64,000 nt of DNA from Pseudomonas sp. ML2-2023-3 (GCF_037055275.1 NZ_CP146343.1:3754501-3818500); one strand, 5' to 3'. Shown: positions 1 to 9,715, counted from the first letter of the stretch. Made by a program: numbers and translations. Notes: generated by a model not told the origin, from the letters alone.

Positions 1-285
1 GGAGCCACTGGCCACGCGACTGCTGTCGAGCTTGACCCCAAGCATGGCAATCCCTTCCAGGCCAAAACCCACAGGCCCCGGGGTGTAACCGGAGCTGAAT
101 TTCAGAATAAAGCCCTGCGCCCATTCATCCACCTTGCTTTTGCCGGCGCTGTGGTCACGAAAATCACGATTGAAGTAGTAGTTGCGCAGCATCAAATCGG
201 CCTTCGCGCCGTCAAAAAACCCTTCATCCTGGGCCATTGCCGAGGCACACACCGACAACGACAGCAAACCTGTAAGCATCTTCAT
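1..285 (-). CDS. OprD-family outer membrane porin, N-terminal part (gene runs off the window start)
   Basis: Only the first 95 codons are present; the rest lies before position 1. The start ATG at 285-283 is preceded by GGAG about nine bases upstream. Residues 1-18 form a signal peptide ending AMA before QDEGF. The mature part carries LRNYYFNRDF, EWAQGF and GFGLEGIAMLGVKLDSS, the opening strands typical of OprD/OpdK porins, which take up small carboxylates. The same pattern occurs in the complete porin at 10347-11630. It lies 115 bases downstream of an aromatic-acid symporter gene on the same strand, so uptake of an aromatic acid is a reasonable inference; the substrate itself cannot be read from the sequence. 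Confidence 0.9.
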   Translation of the reverse strand, partial: MKMLTGLLSLSVCASAMAQDEGFFDGAKADLMLRNYYFNRDFRDHSAGKSKVDEWAQGFILKFSSGYTPGPVGFGLEGIAMLGVKLDSSRVASGS

Positions 286-365
286 TATTATTGTTCTCCG
301 ATTGTTGGGCGCAGCCGCTCCCCGCAGCTGATACAGCCCGCCCAGACAGATAGATAAGGGTATGC

Positions 366-382
366 GCCCGGCCAGGCCGGGC
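366..382. terminator. GC-rich hairpin between the symporter and porin genes
   Basis: Perfect 8-bp arms (GCCCGGCC and GGCCGGGC) around a single A lie just after the symporter stop at 401. No T-run follows on the minus strand, so it may be only a partial terminator or an mRNA-stabilising stem between two co-transcribed genes. Confidence 0.45.
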
Positions 383-400
383 ATTGATCAGAAGGTTGAA

Positions 401-1735
401 TCAGGCCTGGGCCAGCGCCGGCTGTGCCTGCGAAGGCGACGGTTTGAGCAGCAGCAAGCAACCGGCCGCGATCACGAACACGATGGCAAACACGCCATAC
501 AGGTGCAGGGGCTGCCAGCCGGCATCCAGCAGAAAACCGGCCACAATGGGCGACAGGATCGCGCCGATACGCCCAATGCCGATCCCCCAGCCCACGCCCG
601 TTGCTCGTACGGAAGCGTCATACACCACTGGCGACAATGCATAGAGCCCGGCAACGCAGCCATTGGAAAACAGCCCGATCAGCAATCCAAGCCCCAACGC
701 GGCCATGACCGAAGACCCAGAGCCGACAAACAGCACCAGCAAGCCCGCGGTAATCAGCATGAACAGCGACAGCACCCGGCTCAGCGGCCAGCGCGATGAC
801 AAGCCGCCGATCAGCGCCGCGCCAAAGATCCCGCCCACGCTCAACAGCACGCCGCCGGTAATGCCCTGTTGCGCCGAAAGCCCGGCCGACACCAGCAGTT
901 TTGGCGTCCAGCTCATCACAAAGTAAAAGCCGAACATCACCAGGAAGAACAACAGCCAGATCAGCAGCGTGGTGCGGCGCATGGCGGGCGCCAGAAGCTT
1001 GGTCAGGCCGGTACTGGCACCGGCCGGACTCACCACCGCAGCAGGCATCTGGTTCAAGGCTGGCTGACCCAGGCGTCGGGCCAGGCTATTGATACGTTGC
1101 AAGGCCGTGGCCGGGCGGCGCGCAAGCAAAAAGTCCAGCGACTCGGGCAGCCACAGCAACACCAGCGGGATCACCGCAAAGGTCACAACCCCGCCGAAGA
1201 CAAACACCGAACGCCAGCCCCAATGGGTCAACAACCAGACTGCCAGCAAACCGCCCAGGGTGGCACCCAGGGCATAGCCGGTGGATTGCAGACTCACTGC
1301 CAGGCCGCGCCAGCGCTTGCTGGCGTACTCGCTGGCAATCACGTTGCTGCTGGCCAGAATCCCGCCAATCCCCAGCCCCGTAAGCCCGCGCAGCAGCGCC
1401 AACTGCACCGGTGTCTGGCTCAACGCCGACAGCAGCATGCCCGTGCCGCTGACCACCAGGCACAACAGGATCAATGGGCGTCGACCGATGCGATCTGCCC
1501 AGGGGGCGAGAAACAGCGAACCCGCCGCCATGCCAAACAGCCCGGCACTGAGCAACATGCCGATTTGCGCCCCGCTCAGGCCCCACTCGGCCGACACAGA
1601 AGCCGCCGTGAACGCCATCACCAGCACATCAAAGCCATCGATCATGTTCAACACGATGCAGATCCCGATGGCGAGCCATTGAAACCGCACCATCGGACCG
1701 TTATCCACGCGAGCTTTCAGATCGATACCCATCAT
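401..1735 (-). CDS. MFS aromatic acid:H+ symporter (AAHS family, PcaK-like)
   Basis: A 444-residue major facilitator with 12 predicted membrane segments. The AAHS hallmark DGFD is in the first helix, and the loop between helices 2 and 3 reads GRRPL. Members import 4-hydroxybenzoate, protocatechuate, benzoate or vanillate with protons across the inner membrane. I chose the ATG at 1735 (MMGID) because family members begin this way and AGG lies upstream; an in-frame start at 1777 would add 14 uncharacteristic residues. It is followed by an OprD-type porin on the same strand, giving an outer/inner membrane uptake pair. A PcaR-like 15-bp box lies upstream at 2067-2081. The exact substrate is not determined. 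Confidence 0.88.
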   Translation of the reverse strand: MMGIDLKARVDNGPMVRFQWLAIGICIVLNMIDGFDVLVMAFTAASVSAEWGLSGAQIGMLLSAGLFGMAAGSLFLAPWADRIGRRPLILLCLVVSGTGMLLSALSQTPVQLALLRGLTGLGIGGILASSNVIASEYASKRWRGLAVSLQSTGYALGATLGGLLAVWLLTHWGWRSVFVFGGVVTFAVIPLVLLWLPESLDFLLARRPATALQRINSLARRLGQPALNQMPAAVVSPAGASTGLTKLLAPAMRRTTLLIWLLFFLVMFGFYFVMSWTPKLLVSAGLSAQQGITGGVLLSVGGIFGAALIGGLSSRWPLSRVLSLFMLITAGLLVLFVGSGSSVMAALGLGLLIGLFSNGCVAGLYALSPVVYDASVRATGVGWGIGIGRIGAILSPIVAGFLLDAGWQPLHLYGVFAIVFVIAAGCLLLLKPSPSQAQPALAQA

Positions 1736-2176
1736 TGCACCTGCCTGTCGCAAGCGACCCGGACAAGGCAAACGCAAAACACGGCAGTGCGCGCAGACAT
1801 AAAGCGGACAGAACCCTGACAGTTCCGTGCTCTGGATAAGCCTTTCATGACGAGACCCTTTTTTTGTAATTTTTATGGGCGACGGTCAGGAAGGAATCCA
1901 GCCATCGCCAGGGCGCTAGTCAACCCGTTAATGGATCCACAGGCAATATGAGGGATTGTCACAATCTCAAGAACCCCTGCCCTCAGATCCTGAAACCGGC
2001 GCAGAGATATAAATTTTTTCCTTTAAATACAACACTTTGAATTATAAAGACCCTCTAAACTTTAGCGTTCGATTATCGACCAATCTCGTAGCCAGAAATC
2101 ATGTCTGGCCACGAACCCAGTATTAGTCACTTGCAAATCGATTTATTGGATCCACTGAAGCAGTGCTTTCCGGGTA
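1736..2176. other. Intergenic region upstream of the symporter gene
   Basis: A 441-base AT-richer gap between the acyl-CoA dehydrogenase stop and the symporter start. The only structured element I see is the PcaR-like box at 2067-2081. No coding potential is apparent. The symporter promoter should be here. Confidence 0.6.
2067..2081 (-). promoter_or_regulatory. IclR-type (PcaR-like) operator candidate
   Basis: Read on the minus strand it is GGTCGATAATCGAAC, a 15-bp near-palindrome with one arm mismatch. It closely resembles the PcaR box of P. putida (GTTCGATAATCGCAC). It sits in the promoter region of the AAHS symporter. Two related boxes occur at 11734 and 46968. Confidence 0.5.
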
Positions 2177-3934
2177 TCACTCGACAAACGCCAGGCTCGC
2201 CTGTGCGCCACGAATGGAGGCGATTCGGTAGTCGGCTTCTGGCAATACATAGGCAAAAAAGAACTGCGCAGTTTGTAGCTTGCCGGCGCGTACAGGGTCG
2301 CTGTCGGGCAGCAAACGGGACACCCGCGCCCCTCGTACCCAGGCAAACCCCAGCAGGGCCACCCCGCACAACCGCAAAAAGTCCCCGGCAACCCGATAGG
2401 GATACTCGACCTCCTCGCCAGCGCGCTCACGAACTGCGCCCACCACCGCTTCAAGCTTGTCGCACAGTCGCTCCAGCTCAGTGCCAAAACCGCCACACTC
2501 CGAGGCCTCCAGGGCCAGCGCGGACTCCTGGCGCATCACCGCCAGCAACTCGGCAAACGCCCGGCCGTCATCACCCAGCACTTTGCGCAACAGCAAGTCA
2601 TTGGCCTGGATCTCGTTGCTGCCCTCATAAATCATCGCGATCCGGCTGTCGCGCAGGGTTTGCTCTATCGCGAACTCGCTGACATAGCCGTAACCGCCGA
2701 ACACCTGCAAAGCGTTGCTGGCCTGGCGAAACCCCTGGTCGGTGAAAAACGCCTTGATCACGGGCGTCAGCAGTTCTGCCAGTTGCAGGGCGCGCTGACG
2801 CTCGGTCGGGCTCTCTTGGTGCTCAGCCTCATCGAGCAGATGCGCCACCCAATAGCCCACGGCCCGCATCCCCTCGGTGCAGGCGCGCAACTCCAGCAAG
2901 GTGCGGCGCATGGCCGGATGAAAATGGATCGGGTCGGCGGCGTCGGCACTGACCCCGACAGGCCGCACCGGCGCACGCATCTGCTTGCGTTCCAGGGCAT
3001 AGTCGCGAGCGTTCTGCCACGCCGCTTCGGCGTGTCCCAGCCCCTGCAGACCCACGTGCAGCCGCGCCGAGTTCATCATCACGAACATCGCCGCCAGACC
3101 GCGATTGGCCTCGCCAATCAGCCAGCCTTGTGCCTGCTCGAACACCAGCGAACAGGTTGCGCTGCCCTTGATCCCCATCTTGTGTTCGATACCGTCGCAA
3201 CGCACGTTGTTGACCTGATGGTGGTCCAGCAGCTTGGGCACCAGAAACAGCGAAATGCCCCGGCTGCCAGCAGGCGCACCGGGCAGTCGTGCCAACACCA
3301 GATGCAGGATATTTGCGCTCAGGTCGTGTTCGCCGCCAGAGATAAACAGCTTGCTGCCGCTCACACGATAACTGCCGTCGTCTTGCGGTTCGGCACGACA
3401 GCGCAGCAGGCCGACGTCGCTGCCTGCCTGCGGCTCGGTCAGGCACATGGTGGGCAAGACTTCACCGCTGACAATCTGCGGCAAATAACGCGCCTTGATC
3501 CACTGCGGGGCATGGGCCTTGAGGCACAGGTAGGCACCATGGGCGATGCCGGTGTACATGGCCCAGCCATGATTGCTGGCATAGAGCATTTCCTGCAGCG
3601 CCGCGTCGAGCAGCTGCGGCAAGCCCTGCCCGCCGTAGGCCTCATCGCACGCCAGGGCTGACCACCCGCCTTCGGTGTAGGCGCGATACGCCTCGACAAA
3701 TCCGGCGGGCGTCGTCACCCGGCCCGCGTCGAAACTACATCCCTGGCGGTCGCCACTGCTGTTGATCGGCGCAAGCACCTGGGCGCTGAACCGCCCGGCT
3801 TCTTCAAGCACCTGGCGGGCCAGCGCCAGATCGAGGTCCTGGAAGCGCTCTGTTTGCGCCCAGGCCCGTGGGGCCTCAAGCCAGTGTTCAATCACAAATT
3901 GCATGTCGCGCAGCGGCGCCTGGTATTGCCACAT
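2177..3934 (-). CDS. Acyl-CoA dehydrogenase of the ferulate cluster
   Basis: A 585-residue FAD acyl-CoA dehydrogenase, longer than the 380-residue type because of a C-terminal extension as in the FadE5/AidB-like group. Visible are MCLTEPQAGSDVG (flavin/substrate region), SGSKLFISGGEHD in the middle domain, and IYEGSNEIQ near residue 435, whose Glu is the expected catalytic base. GAGG precedes the ATG. It starts 9 bases after the thiolase stop, so the two are co-transcribed. P. putida carries an equivalent gene beside aat and fcs. Main-line ferulate breakdown in Pseudomonas is non-beta-oxidative (Ech/Vdh), so the role is auxiliary, perhaps on side-chain-saturated phenylpropanoids (inference). 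Confidence 0.88.
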   Translation of the reverse strand: MWQYQAPLRDMQFVIEHWLEAPRAWAQTERFQDLDLALARQVLEEAGRFSAQVLAPINSSGDRQGCSFDAGRVTTPAGFVEAYRAYTEGGWSALACDEAYGGQGLPQLLDAALQEMLYASNHGWAMYTGIAHGAYLCLKAHAPQWIKARYLPQIVSGEVLPTMCLTEPQAGSDVGLLRCRAEPQDDGSYRVSGSKLFISGGEHDLSANILHLVLARLPGAPAGSRGISLFLVPKLLDHHQVNNVRCDGIEHKMGIKGSATCSLVFEQAQGWLIGEANRGLAAMFVMMNSARLHVGLQGLGHAEAAWQNARDYALERKQMRAPVRPVGVSADAADPIHFHPAMRRTLLELRACTEGMRAVGYWVAHLLDEAEHQESPTERQRALQLAELLTPVIKAFFTDQGFRQASNALQVFGGYGYVSEFAIEQTLRDSRIAMIYEGSNEIQANDLLLRKVLGDDGRAFAELLAVMRQESALALEASECGGFGTELERLCDKLEAVVGAVRERAGEEVEYPYRVAGDFLRLCGVALLGFAWVRGARVSRLLPDSDPVRAGKLQTAQFFFAYVLPEADYRIASIRGAQASLAFVE

Positions 3935-3943
3935 GGGAAAACC

Positions 3944-5185
3944 TCAAATCGTGGAAAAATGCGGATTCTCGATCAGTACCGCCATGCCCTGGCCACCCCC
4001 GACACACGCAGCGGCAATGCCATAACGCAGATTCTGCTCGCGCAGTTGCCGGGCCAGGGTCAGCACCAGGCGCAGGCCGGTGGCGGCCAGGGGATGCCCC
4101 AGGGCAATGGAGCCGCCACGGCAATTGAGCTTTTGCCGGTCCAGTTCCAGTGCCTGAGCCACCGCCAGAATCTGTGCGCCCTGCGCCTCGTTGATTTCAA
4201 ACAGATCAATCGCGTCCAGCGCCAAACCGCTGCGTTTGAGCAACAACTGAATCGCAGGCACAGGGCCGATACCCATCCGTTGTGGCTCAACACCGACCAC
4301 CGCCGTCGCCAGTAAATTGGCCAGGGCCGGCGGCCCCGCCGATGCACGGACGACCAGCGCGGCAGCAGCGCCATCCACCACTGCGCAACTGTTACCCGCC
4401 GTCTGCACACCCCCCGGGTGAATGGCCCCCAGCCTGGCCAGGGCCGCGGCGTCGGTGGAACGCGGATGACTGTCGAGGCTGACCGACTCACATCGACGCG
4501 GCAGGCTGATACCCCGCGGCTGGTAGCCTTCCAGCTCAAACACTTCATTGCGCAGGGTGACGATTTCATCCCCCTGCCAGCCGCTGGCCTGGGCGTGAAG
4601 TGCCTGCTGGTGACTATTGAGGGCATAGCCGTCCACGGCCTCACGGCTCAGGCCGTACTCCGTGGCCAGGTTTTCCGCCGTGGCGATCATGTCCACGCCG
4701 GGAGCCGGGTCGTACAGTGCTTCCCAGAGAAAATCCTTGAACTCGACCGGCGCCCCCAGGCGGAATCCACCGCGATGGGTGTAGGCGGCAATCGGGTTGC
4801 GGGACATGGACTCTGTGCCCACGCACAGCGCCAGTTCCATGCCGTCATGCAACTGCCCGGCAGCCTGGCGCAACAGTTCAAACCCTGTGGCGCAAATACG
4901 CTGCACCGCCAGGGCAGGCACCTGTTGCGCCACACCGCTGTAGAGGCCGATATGACGCGGCAACATGTACGCATCGAAGCTGGCCTGGGCCATTGAACCC
5001 GCCAGTACCGAGTCCACTGCCCCCCCGTCCAGCCCGGCACGGGCCAGCACTTCACGGGCGACCTTGATCCCCATGTCGATCGGTGAAACCTGGGCCAATA
5101 CCCCGCCCAGGTCGACCCACGGGGTACGAGCCGCCTCAAGAATGGCGACATCGGTGAATGCCGAGTACTGCCCCCCAGGGCTCAC
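3944..5185 (-). CDS. aat: Beta-ketothiolase (acetyl-CoA acetyltransferase) of the ferulate cluster
   Basis: A 413-residue thiolase. Visible are the nucleophile loop ICATGFELL, GNSCAVVDGAAA, NEAQGA, the GHPLAATG histidine loop and the C-terminal CVGGGQG cysteine loop, in normal order and spacing. I place the start at the GTG at 5185-5183, which overlaps the fcs stop (GTGA), implying translational coupling; the in-frame ATG at 5257 lies inside fcs and would add 24 residues unlike any thiolase. The gene follows fcs as in P. putida. It would act on a 3-oxoacyl-CoA if a beta-oxidative branch operates. GGS replaces the more usual GGG before ALGHP. Confidence 0.9.
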   Translation of the reverse strand: MSPGGQYSAFTDVAILEAARTPWVDLGGVLAQVSPIDMGIKVAREVLARAGLDGGAVDSVLAGSMAQASFDAYMLPRHIGLYSGVAQQVPALAVQRICATGFELLRQAAGQLHDGMELALCVGTESMSRNPIAAYTHRGGFRLGAPVEFKDFLWEALYDPAPGVDMIATAENLATEYGLSREAVDGYALNSHQQALHAQASGWQGDEIVTLRNEVFELEGYQPRGISLPRRCESVSLDSHPRSTDAAALARLGAIHPGGVQTAGNSCAVVDGAAAALVVRASAGPPALANLLATAVVGVEPQRMGIGPVPAIQLLLKRSGLALDAIDLFEINEAQGAQILAVAQALELDRQKLNCRGGSIALGHPLAATGLRLVLTLARQLREQNLRYGIAAACVGGGQGMAVLIENPHFSTI

Positions 5186-7065
5186 GACGGCTTGCCAGCA
5201 CGCAGGATCGAAGGCGCCTGCCCGCGATAAAGCGCCTCCACATGCGCCGCTCGCCATTGCAGCACTGCACGCTGATTGATCGAACCCTTGTCGGTGATTT
5301 CACCGCGATCGATCGACGCGGCCTCATCCTGCAGCGCGATCCATTCCAGGCGACTGGCATTGCCACTGGCCTGAAGATTGAGCCGCTGCAACCAGTCAGC
5401 AAACCACTGGCGCACCGGTTCACTGGCCAACACCTGCGCGTCGCTGGCGTCGGCAGGCAAGCCCGATAACTGTCGGCACTCGTACAGCCGGGCAAATACC
5501 AACGCACCAAGGCATTCGCGATCCGGCGCTGCGATCACCAGATCCTGAACATAGGGAGAACCTTCGAGTACGGCCCGGTTGCGCAGCGGCCCCACACTGA
5601 CAAACACCCCGGATGACAATTTGAAGTCCTCGGCCAGCCGCCCATCAAACATCAACCCCCATTGCGGGTTGCAAGGATCGGCCAGCTTGATGGCGTCACC
5701 GGAGCGGTAAAAGCCTTCATCGTCAAACGCCTCGGCACTCTGCTCGGGGGCGCGCCAGTAACCGGGCATGATGTGCGGGCCGCGAAAGCGCCCTTCCAGC
5801 TTGCCATCCACCGGTACCAGACGGACCTCACAGCCCGGCGCCGGCAGACCGATATAACCGGCCATCGACAACGGCCCGGTGGTGAAGGTGCATGAAGGCG
5901 AGGCTTCGGTCATGCCCAGCCCGGCCATCATCCAGATGCGTTCGCCACAGTGTTGCTCGGCAACCCGGTCGAGGCGGTCCCAGATACTTTGCGAAAGGCC
6001 CGCGGCGGCGAAAAAGAACAGTTTGATGCGGGCAAAAAAACGCTCGCGCAACTCGCTGTCGGTTTCCAGCGCCGTGACCAGTTCTTCCCAGCCTTTAGGC
6101 ACGGTGAGGTAGGCAGTAGGCGAGATTTCCTTGAGGTTGCGCAGGGTTTCGGCAAAGCCCTGAGCGGTTGGTTTACCGCCATCCAGGTACAGCGTACCGC
6201 CGTTGTAGAGGACGATCCCGAGGTTATGACTGCCGCCAAACGTGTGGTTCCAGGGCAACCAGTCCACCAGCACCGGGGGTTCTTCGGCAAAAACCGGAAA
6301 GGTCTGCAACAGCATTTGTTGATTGGCACAAAGCATGCGCTGGGTGGTAATCACCGCTTTGGGCAGCTTGGTCGAGCCTGAAGTGAAGAGAAATTTGGCG
6401 ATGCTGTCCGGGCCTGACGCCATGAACGCAGCCTGGGCCTCGGCGCCGCCCGGCTGCTCCAGCAAACTGGCAAAGCTCACCTGGGGCCGTCCCGCCATCT
6501 CGCCGCGTACCGCTACCAATGGCGTGTCTGAGGGCAATACCGCGCCCACGGCACGCTGATAAACCGCCGCGTCACTGACAAAGATCAGGCCCGGCTGCAA
6601 CAGGTCGCAGACATGGCGCAACTTGGCAAAATCCTGGGACAGCAACGAATAGGCAGGGGAAACAGGGCAGTAAGGAATACCGGCATACATTGCCCCCAAC
6701 GCCATCTGCAAATGCTCAATATCGTTGCCCGACAGGATCGCCAGCGGACGCTCTGCCCCCAGGCCATAGGCCAGCAGGCTTTGCGCAATGGCGCGAACGT
6801 CTTCCAGCATCTGGGCATAGCTGATGCGACGCCATTGGCCATCAGCGTCCCGTGCAGCGATAAAGGTGTGCCCGGGCCGGATCTGCGCCCAGTGCACCAG
6901 GCGATCAAGCAAACGTTCGGGCATCGGCTCCAGGGTTTCCAGGGAGCGCATGTGCAAGATGCCGCCGACCTCCAGCACTTCGACCGCCGGGTGACCGATG
7001 GCCACCTCGCGATAACGTGGCGCCGGTGTAGGGGACTTGGCCGGGGAATTGAATTCGAAACTCAC
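5182..7065 (-). CDS. fcs: Feruloyl-CoA synthetase
   Basis: ATP-dependent ligase that activates ferulate, p-coumarate or caffeate to the CoA thioester, the first cytoplasmic step. With the chosen start it is 627 residues, the usual length for Pseudomonas Fcs. The AMP-binding P-loop FTSGSTKLPK and the downstream region GLGMTEASPSC are visible. The start is probably the GTG at 7065, because the strong Shine-Dalgarno GGAGGAG lies six bases upstream of it; the in-frame ATG at 7080 overlaps that same GGAGGAG and ATG 7128 has no site. It is the third gene of ech-vdh-fcs-aat-acd and overlaps aat. Confidence 0.95.
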   Translation of the reverse strand: MSFEFNSPAKSPTPAPRYREVAIGHPAVEVLEVGGILHMRSLETLEPMPERLLDRLVHWAQIRPGHTFIAARDADGQWRRISYAQMLEDVRAIAQSLLAYGLGAERPLAILSGNDIEHLQMALGAMYAGIPYCPVSPAYSLLSQDFAKLRHVCDLLQPGLIFVSDAAVYQRAVGAVLPSDTPLVAVRGEMAGRPQVSFASLLEQPGGAEAQAAFMASGPDSIAKFLFTSGSTKLPKAVITTQRMLCANQQMLLQTFPVFAEEPPVLVDWLPWNHTFGGSHNLGIVLYNGGTLYLDGGKPTAQGFAETLRNLKEISPTAYLTVPKGWEELVTALETDSELRERFFARIKLFFFAAAGLSQSIWDRLDRVAEQHCGERIWMMAGLGMTEASPSCTFTTGPLSMAGYIGLPAPGCEVRLVPVDGKLEGRFRGPHIMPGYWRAPEQSAEAFDDEGFYRSGDAIKLADPCNPQWGLMFDGRLAEDFKLSSGVFVSVGPLRNRAVLEGSPYVQDLVIAAPDRECLGALVFARLYECRQLSGLPADASDAQVLASEPVRQWFADWLQRLNLQASGNASRLEWIALQDEAASIDRGEITDKGSINQRAVLQWRAAHVEALYRGQAPSILRAGKPS

Positions 7066-7162
7066 GTCATGCTCCTCCATCAAGGCATGCGCTGCCCGTC
7101 CGACACTTAAGCGGCATGGCGCAGGCATGGCTCCTTGTTATTGTTATGCCTTGTGCAGACGA

Positions 7163-8611
7163 TCAGATCGGGTAGTGGCGCGGCCCGTTCTGCAAGGTGA
7201 TCCAGCGCAACTGGGTGAATTGCTCGATCGACGCCTTGCCGCCAAAACTGCCGCAACCGCTGGACTTGACTCCACCAAAGGGCATTTGCGCTTCATCGTG
7301 GACCGTCGGGCCGTTGATATGGCAAATGCCCGATTCGACCCGCTGGGCCAGTGCCAGGGCACGCCCGGTGTCCCGACTGAAAATAGCCGCCGACAACCCG
7401 AACTCCGAATCGTTGGCCAGGCTCAGCAAGGCCTCATCGCCGTCCCCGCGCAGCAGCACGGCAACCGGGCCAAAGGACTCTTCGCGGTACAGGCGCATGC
7501 TCGGGGTCACGCCATCGAGCAACGCCGGTTGCATGATGCTGCCCTCGACCTGACCACCCACCACCAGCCGCGCGCCTTTGCCGACCGCATCGTCGATCAG
7601 TGCCTTGATCCGCACACCGGCGCTGGCATCCACCAGCGAGCCGAGTACCGAGTCGTCCGCCTGGGGATGACCGGCGCGCAAGGTGGCCACCTTGGTTGCC
7701 AGCTTGTCGATAAAGGCATCAGCCACCTTGTTGTCCACGATCAGCCGCTCGGTGGACATGCAGATCTGGCCCTGATTGAAGTAAGCGCCAAAGGCTGCGG
7801 CGTCGACTGCGGCGTCAAGGTCAGCGTCGTCCAGCACCAGAAACGGCGCCTTGCCCCCCAGTTCCAGAAGGGCCGGCTTGAGGTGACGGGCTGCCAGTTC
7901 GGCAACAATGCGCCCCACGTGGGTTGAGCCGGTAAAGTTGACCCGGCGCACCGCCGGATTGGCGATCAGTCGCTCTACAATCGCCGGTGCATCTGCCGGA
8001 GCATTGCTGATGACGTTGACCACGCCATCGCCCAGTCCCGCATCCTGCAACACCTGGCCAATCAACCGGTGAACGGCCGGGCTCAGCTCGGAAGCCTTGA
8101 GCACCACGGTGTTGCCGCACGCCAGCGGCATGGCCAGCGCACGTGTGGCAAGAATCACCGGGGCATTCCAGGGCGCGATGCCCAGGATCACGCCACAGGG
8201 TTGACGCAAGGCCATCGCAAAACTGCCGGGCACATCGGAAGGGATCACTTCGCCGTTGATCTGGGTGGTCATGGAGGCGGCCTCACGAAGCATGCCCGCC
8301 GCCAGCTTGACGTTGAACCCATACCAGTTGGCCATGGCCCCGGTTTCACCCGCCGCCTCGATAAACTCGCTCGCCCGTGCCTGCATCAACTCGGCAGCAG
8401 CGAGCAGCCGCGTACGCCGTTCATTGGGCGCCAGCGCAGCCCAGGCAGGAAAAGCAGCCTGAGCCGCGGCAACTGCGGCATCGGCATCTTCCAGGGTGGC
8501 GGCGGCCACGCGTGACACCACCTCACCCGTCACCGGGTTGCAGCGCTCGAACGTTCGGCCATCACGGGCCGGGCACGACTTTCCGCCGATGAGCAGGGGC
8601 ACGTCCAACAT
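7163..8611 (-). CDS. vdh: Vanillin dehydrogenase
   Basis: A 482-residue NAD(P)-dependent aldehyde dehydrogenase, the same length as P. putida Vdh. It oxidises vanillin, 4-hydroxybenzaldehyde or protocatechualdehyde released by Ech to the benzoate. Seen directly: the cofactor-fold loop APWNAP with Asn149, FTGSTHVG around 226-233, Glu250 in LELGGKAP (general base) and the nucleophile Cys284 in NQGQICMS. It lies between ech (72-base gap) and fcs (97-base gap) on the same strand, exactly the known ferulate gene order. Confidence 0.95.
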   Translation of the reverse strand: MLDVPLLIGGKSCPARDGRTFERCNPVTGEVVSRVAAATLEDADAAVAAAQAAFPAWAALAPNERRTRLLAAAELMQARASEFIEAAGETGAMANWYGFNVKLAAGMLREAASMTTQINGEVIPSDVPGSFAMALRQPCGVILGIAPWNAPVILATRALAMPLACGNTVVLKASELSPAVHRLIGQVLQDAGLGDGVVNVISNAPADAPAIVERLIANPAVRRVNFTGSTHVGRIVAELAARHLKPALLELGGKAPFLVLDDADLDAAVDAAAFGAYFNQGQICMSTERLIVDNKVADAFIDKLATKVATLRAGHPQADDSVLGSLVDASAGVRIKALIDDAVGKGARLVVGGQVEGSIMQPALLDGVTPSMRLYREESFGPVAVLLRGDGDEALLSLANDSEFGLSAAIFSRDTGRALALAQRVESGICHINGPTVHDEAQMPFGGVKSSGCGSFGGKASIEQFTQLRWITLQNGPRHYPI

Positions 8612-8683
8612 GGTGATTCCTCTTTATTGTCGTTATCGGGAATTCATTTACAGGGTGCGACCGGCGCACCCTGAACAGCGAGA

Positions 8684-9514
8684 TTAGCGCTTGTAGGCTT
8701 GCAGGCCCGGCTTGATGCTCTTGTCATCGAGGAATTGCTTCATGCCCTGCTCACGACCGCCTTCGGTGTCCAGCAGTCGCGACTGGTCGAGCTTGGCGTA
8801 CAGGTAATCTTCGTTCTGCTCCCAGGTCAGTTCGCGGCAGCGCTTGAAGCCATGCTTGGCCGCACGCAGAACAACCGGGTTTTTCTCCAGCAGGTTGCGC
8901 GCCAGTTCAATGGTGACTTCACGCAGCTGCGCCAGCGGCACGCTCTCATTGACCAGGCCCATCTCGGCGGCTTTACGCCCGTCGAAGGTCTTGCCGGTCA
9001 TGATGTAGTACAGCGACTGGCGGTGGCCTACGGTGTCTGCCATTGCCTTGCTGACCAGGTTGCCCGGTGGAATGCCCCAGTTGATTTCCGACAGGCCAAA
9101 CGTTGCCTCGTCGGCGCAGATGGCCAGGTCGCACGCCACCAGCGGGCTGAAACCGCCACCAAAGCACCAGCCATTGACCATGGCAATCGTTGGCTTGGCG
9201 TACATGCGCAGCAACTTCCATTGCCACTGCGACGCTTCACGGCGGATTTTCTCCTGAAGAATCTCGGGACCGGCGTCCACTTCGCGAAAGTACTCTTTCA
9301 AGTCCATGCCCGCCGTCCAGGCATCGCCCGCACCGGTCAACACCAACACGCCTGCCTGCGGGTCCTGCTCGAGGGTTTCCAGCACGTCGATCATTTCACG
9401 GTTCAGGGTCGGGCTCATGGCATTGCGTTTTTCCGGACGATTGAGAATCACCCAGGCGATGCTGTCTTCGATTTCGACTTTGACGGTTTTCCAGCGGCCT
9501 TCGTATTGGCTCAT
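8684..9514 (-). CDS. ech: Hydroxycinnamoyl-CoA hydratase-lyase
   Basis: A 276-residue crotonase-fold enzyme that hydrates feruloyl-CoA and then cleaves it to vanillin plus acetyl-CoA. The residue numbering matches the crystallised P. fluorescens enzyme: Met70 and Gly120 (oxyanion hole), Tyr75, Ser123, Glu143 and Tyr239 are all at the expected positions, so the lyase assignment is much firmer than a generic enoyl-CoA hydratase call. It is the first gene of the catabolic operon and is divergent from the MarR-type regulator; the 201-base gap between them should hold both promoters. Confidence 0.97.
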   Translation of the reverse strand: MSQYEGRWKTVKVEIEDSIAWVILNRPEKRNAMSPTLNREMIDVLETLEQDPQAGVLVLTGAGDAWTAGMDLKEYFREVDAGPEILQEKIRREASQWQWKLLRMYAKPTIAMVNGWCFGGGFSPLVACDLAICADEATFGLSEINWGIPPGNLVSKAMADTVGHRQSLYYIMTGKTFDGRKAAEMGLVNESVPLAQLREVTIELARNLLEKNPVVLRAAKHGFKRCRELTWEQNEDYLYAKLDQSRLLDTEGGREQGMKQFLDDKSIKPGLQAYKR

Positions 9515-9715
9515 AGCGATTGCTCTCTTGTTGTTCGCTTGAAGATGAGTAAAAACTAACCGGCAAAATTAGTTATGTCAATTAACCATTAATTAAATTA
9601 ACCAAATTTTTTGGCGGCAACCGCACGTAAAATAACGCAGCGGTGGCTATCAACCTTCAACCCCGGCAAACTAGATAGGTTTATTAACTTCATTCGAGCA
9701 AGGACCCCTCTATTT
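9515..9715. promoter_or_regulatory. Divergent ech/ferR control region
   Basis: An AT-rich stretch (about 9557-9615) contains overlapping TTAATTAA-like palindromic words and the dyad CCAAA-TTT-TTTGG at 9602-9614. MarR-type FerR repressors bind such AT-rich palindromes at the ech promoter and release on the CoA-thioester inducer. The exact operator cannot be fixed by eye. Confidence 0.5.

Noticed and set aside
869..1819. Long open frame antisense to the symporter gene
   Set aside because: It is opposite a clear AAHS transporter, has no ribosome-binding site and low-complexity Gln/Arg/His-rich composition typical of the complement of GC-rich genes.
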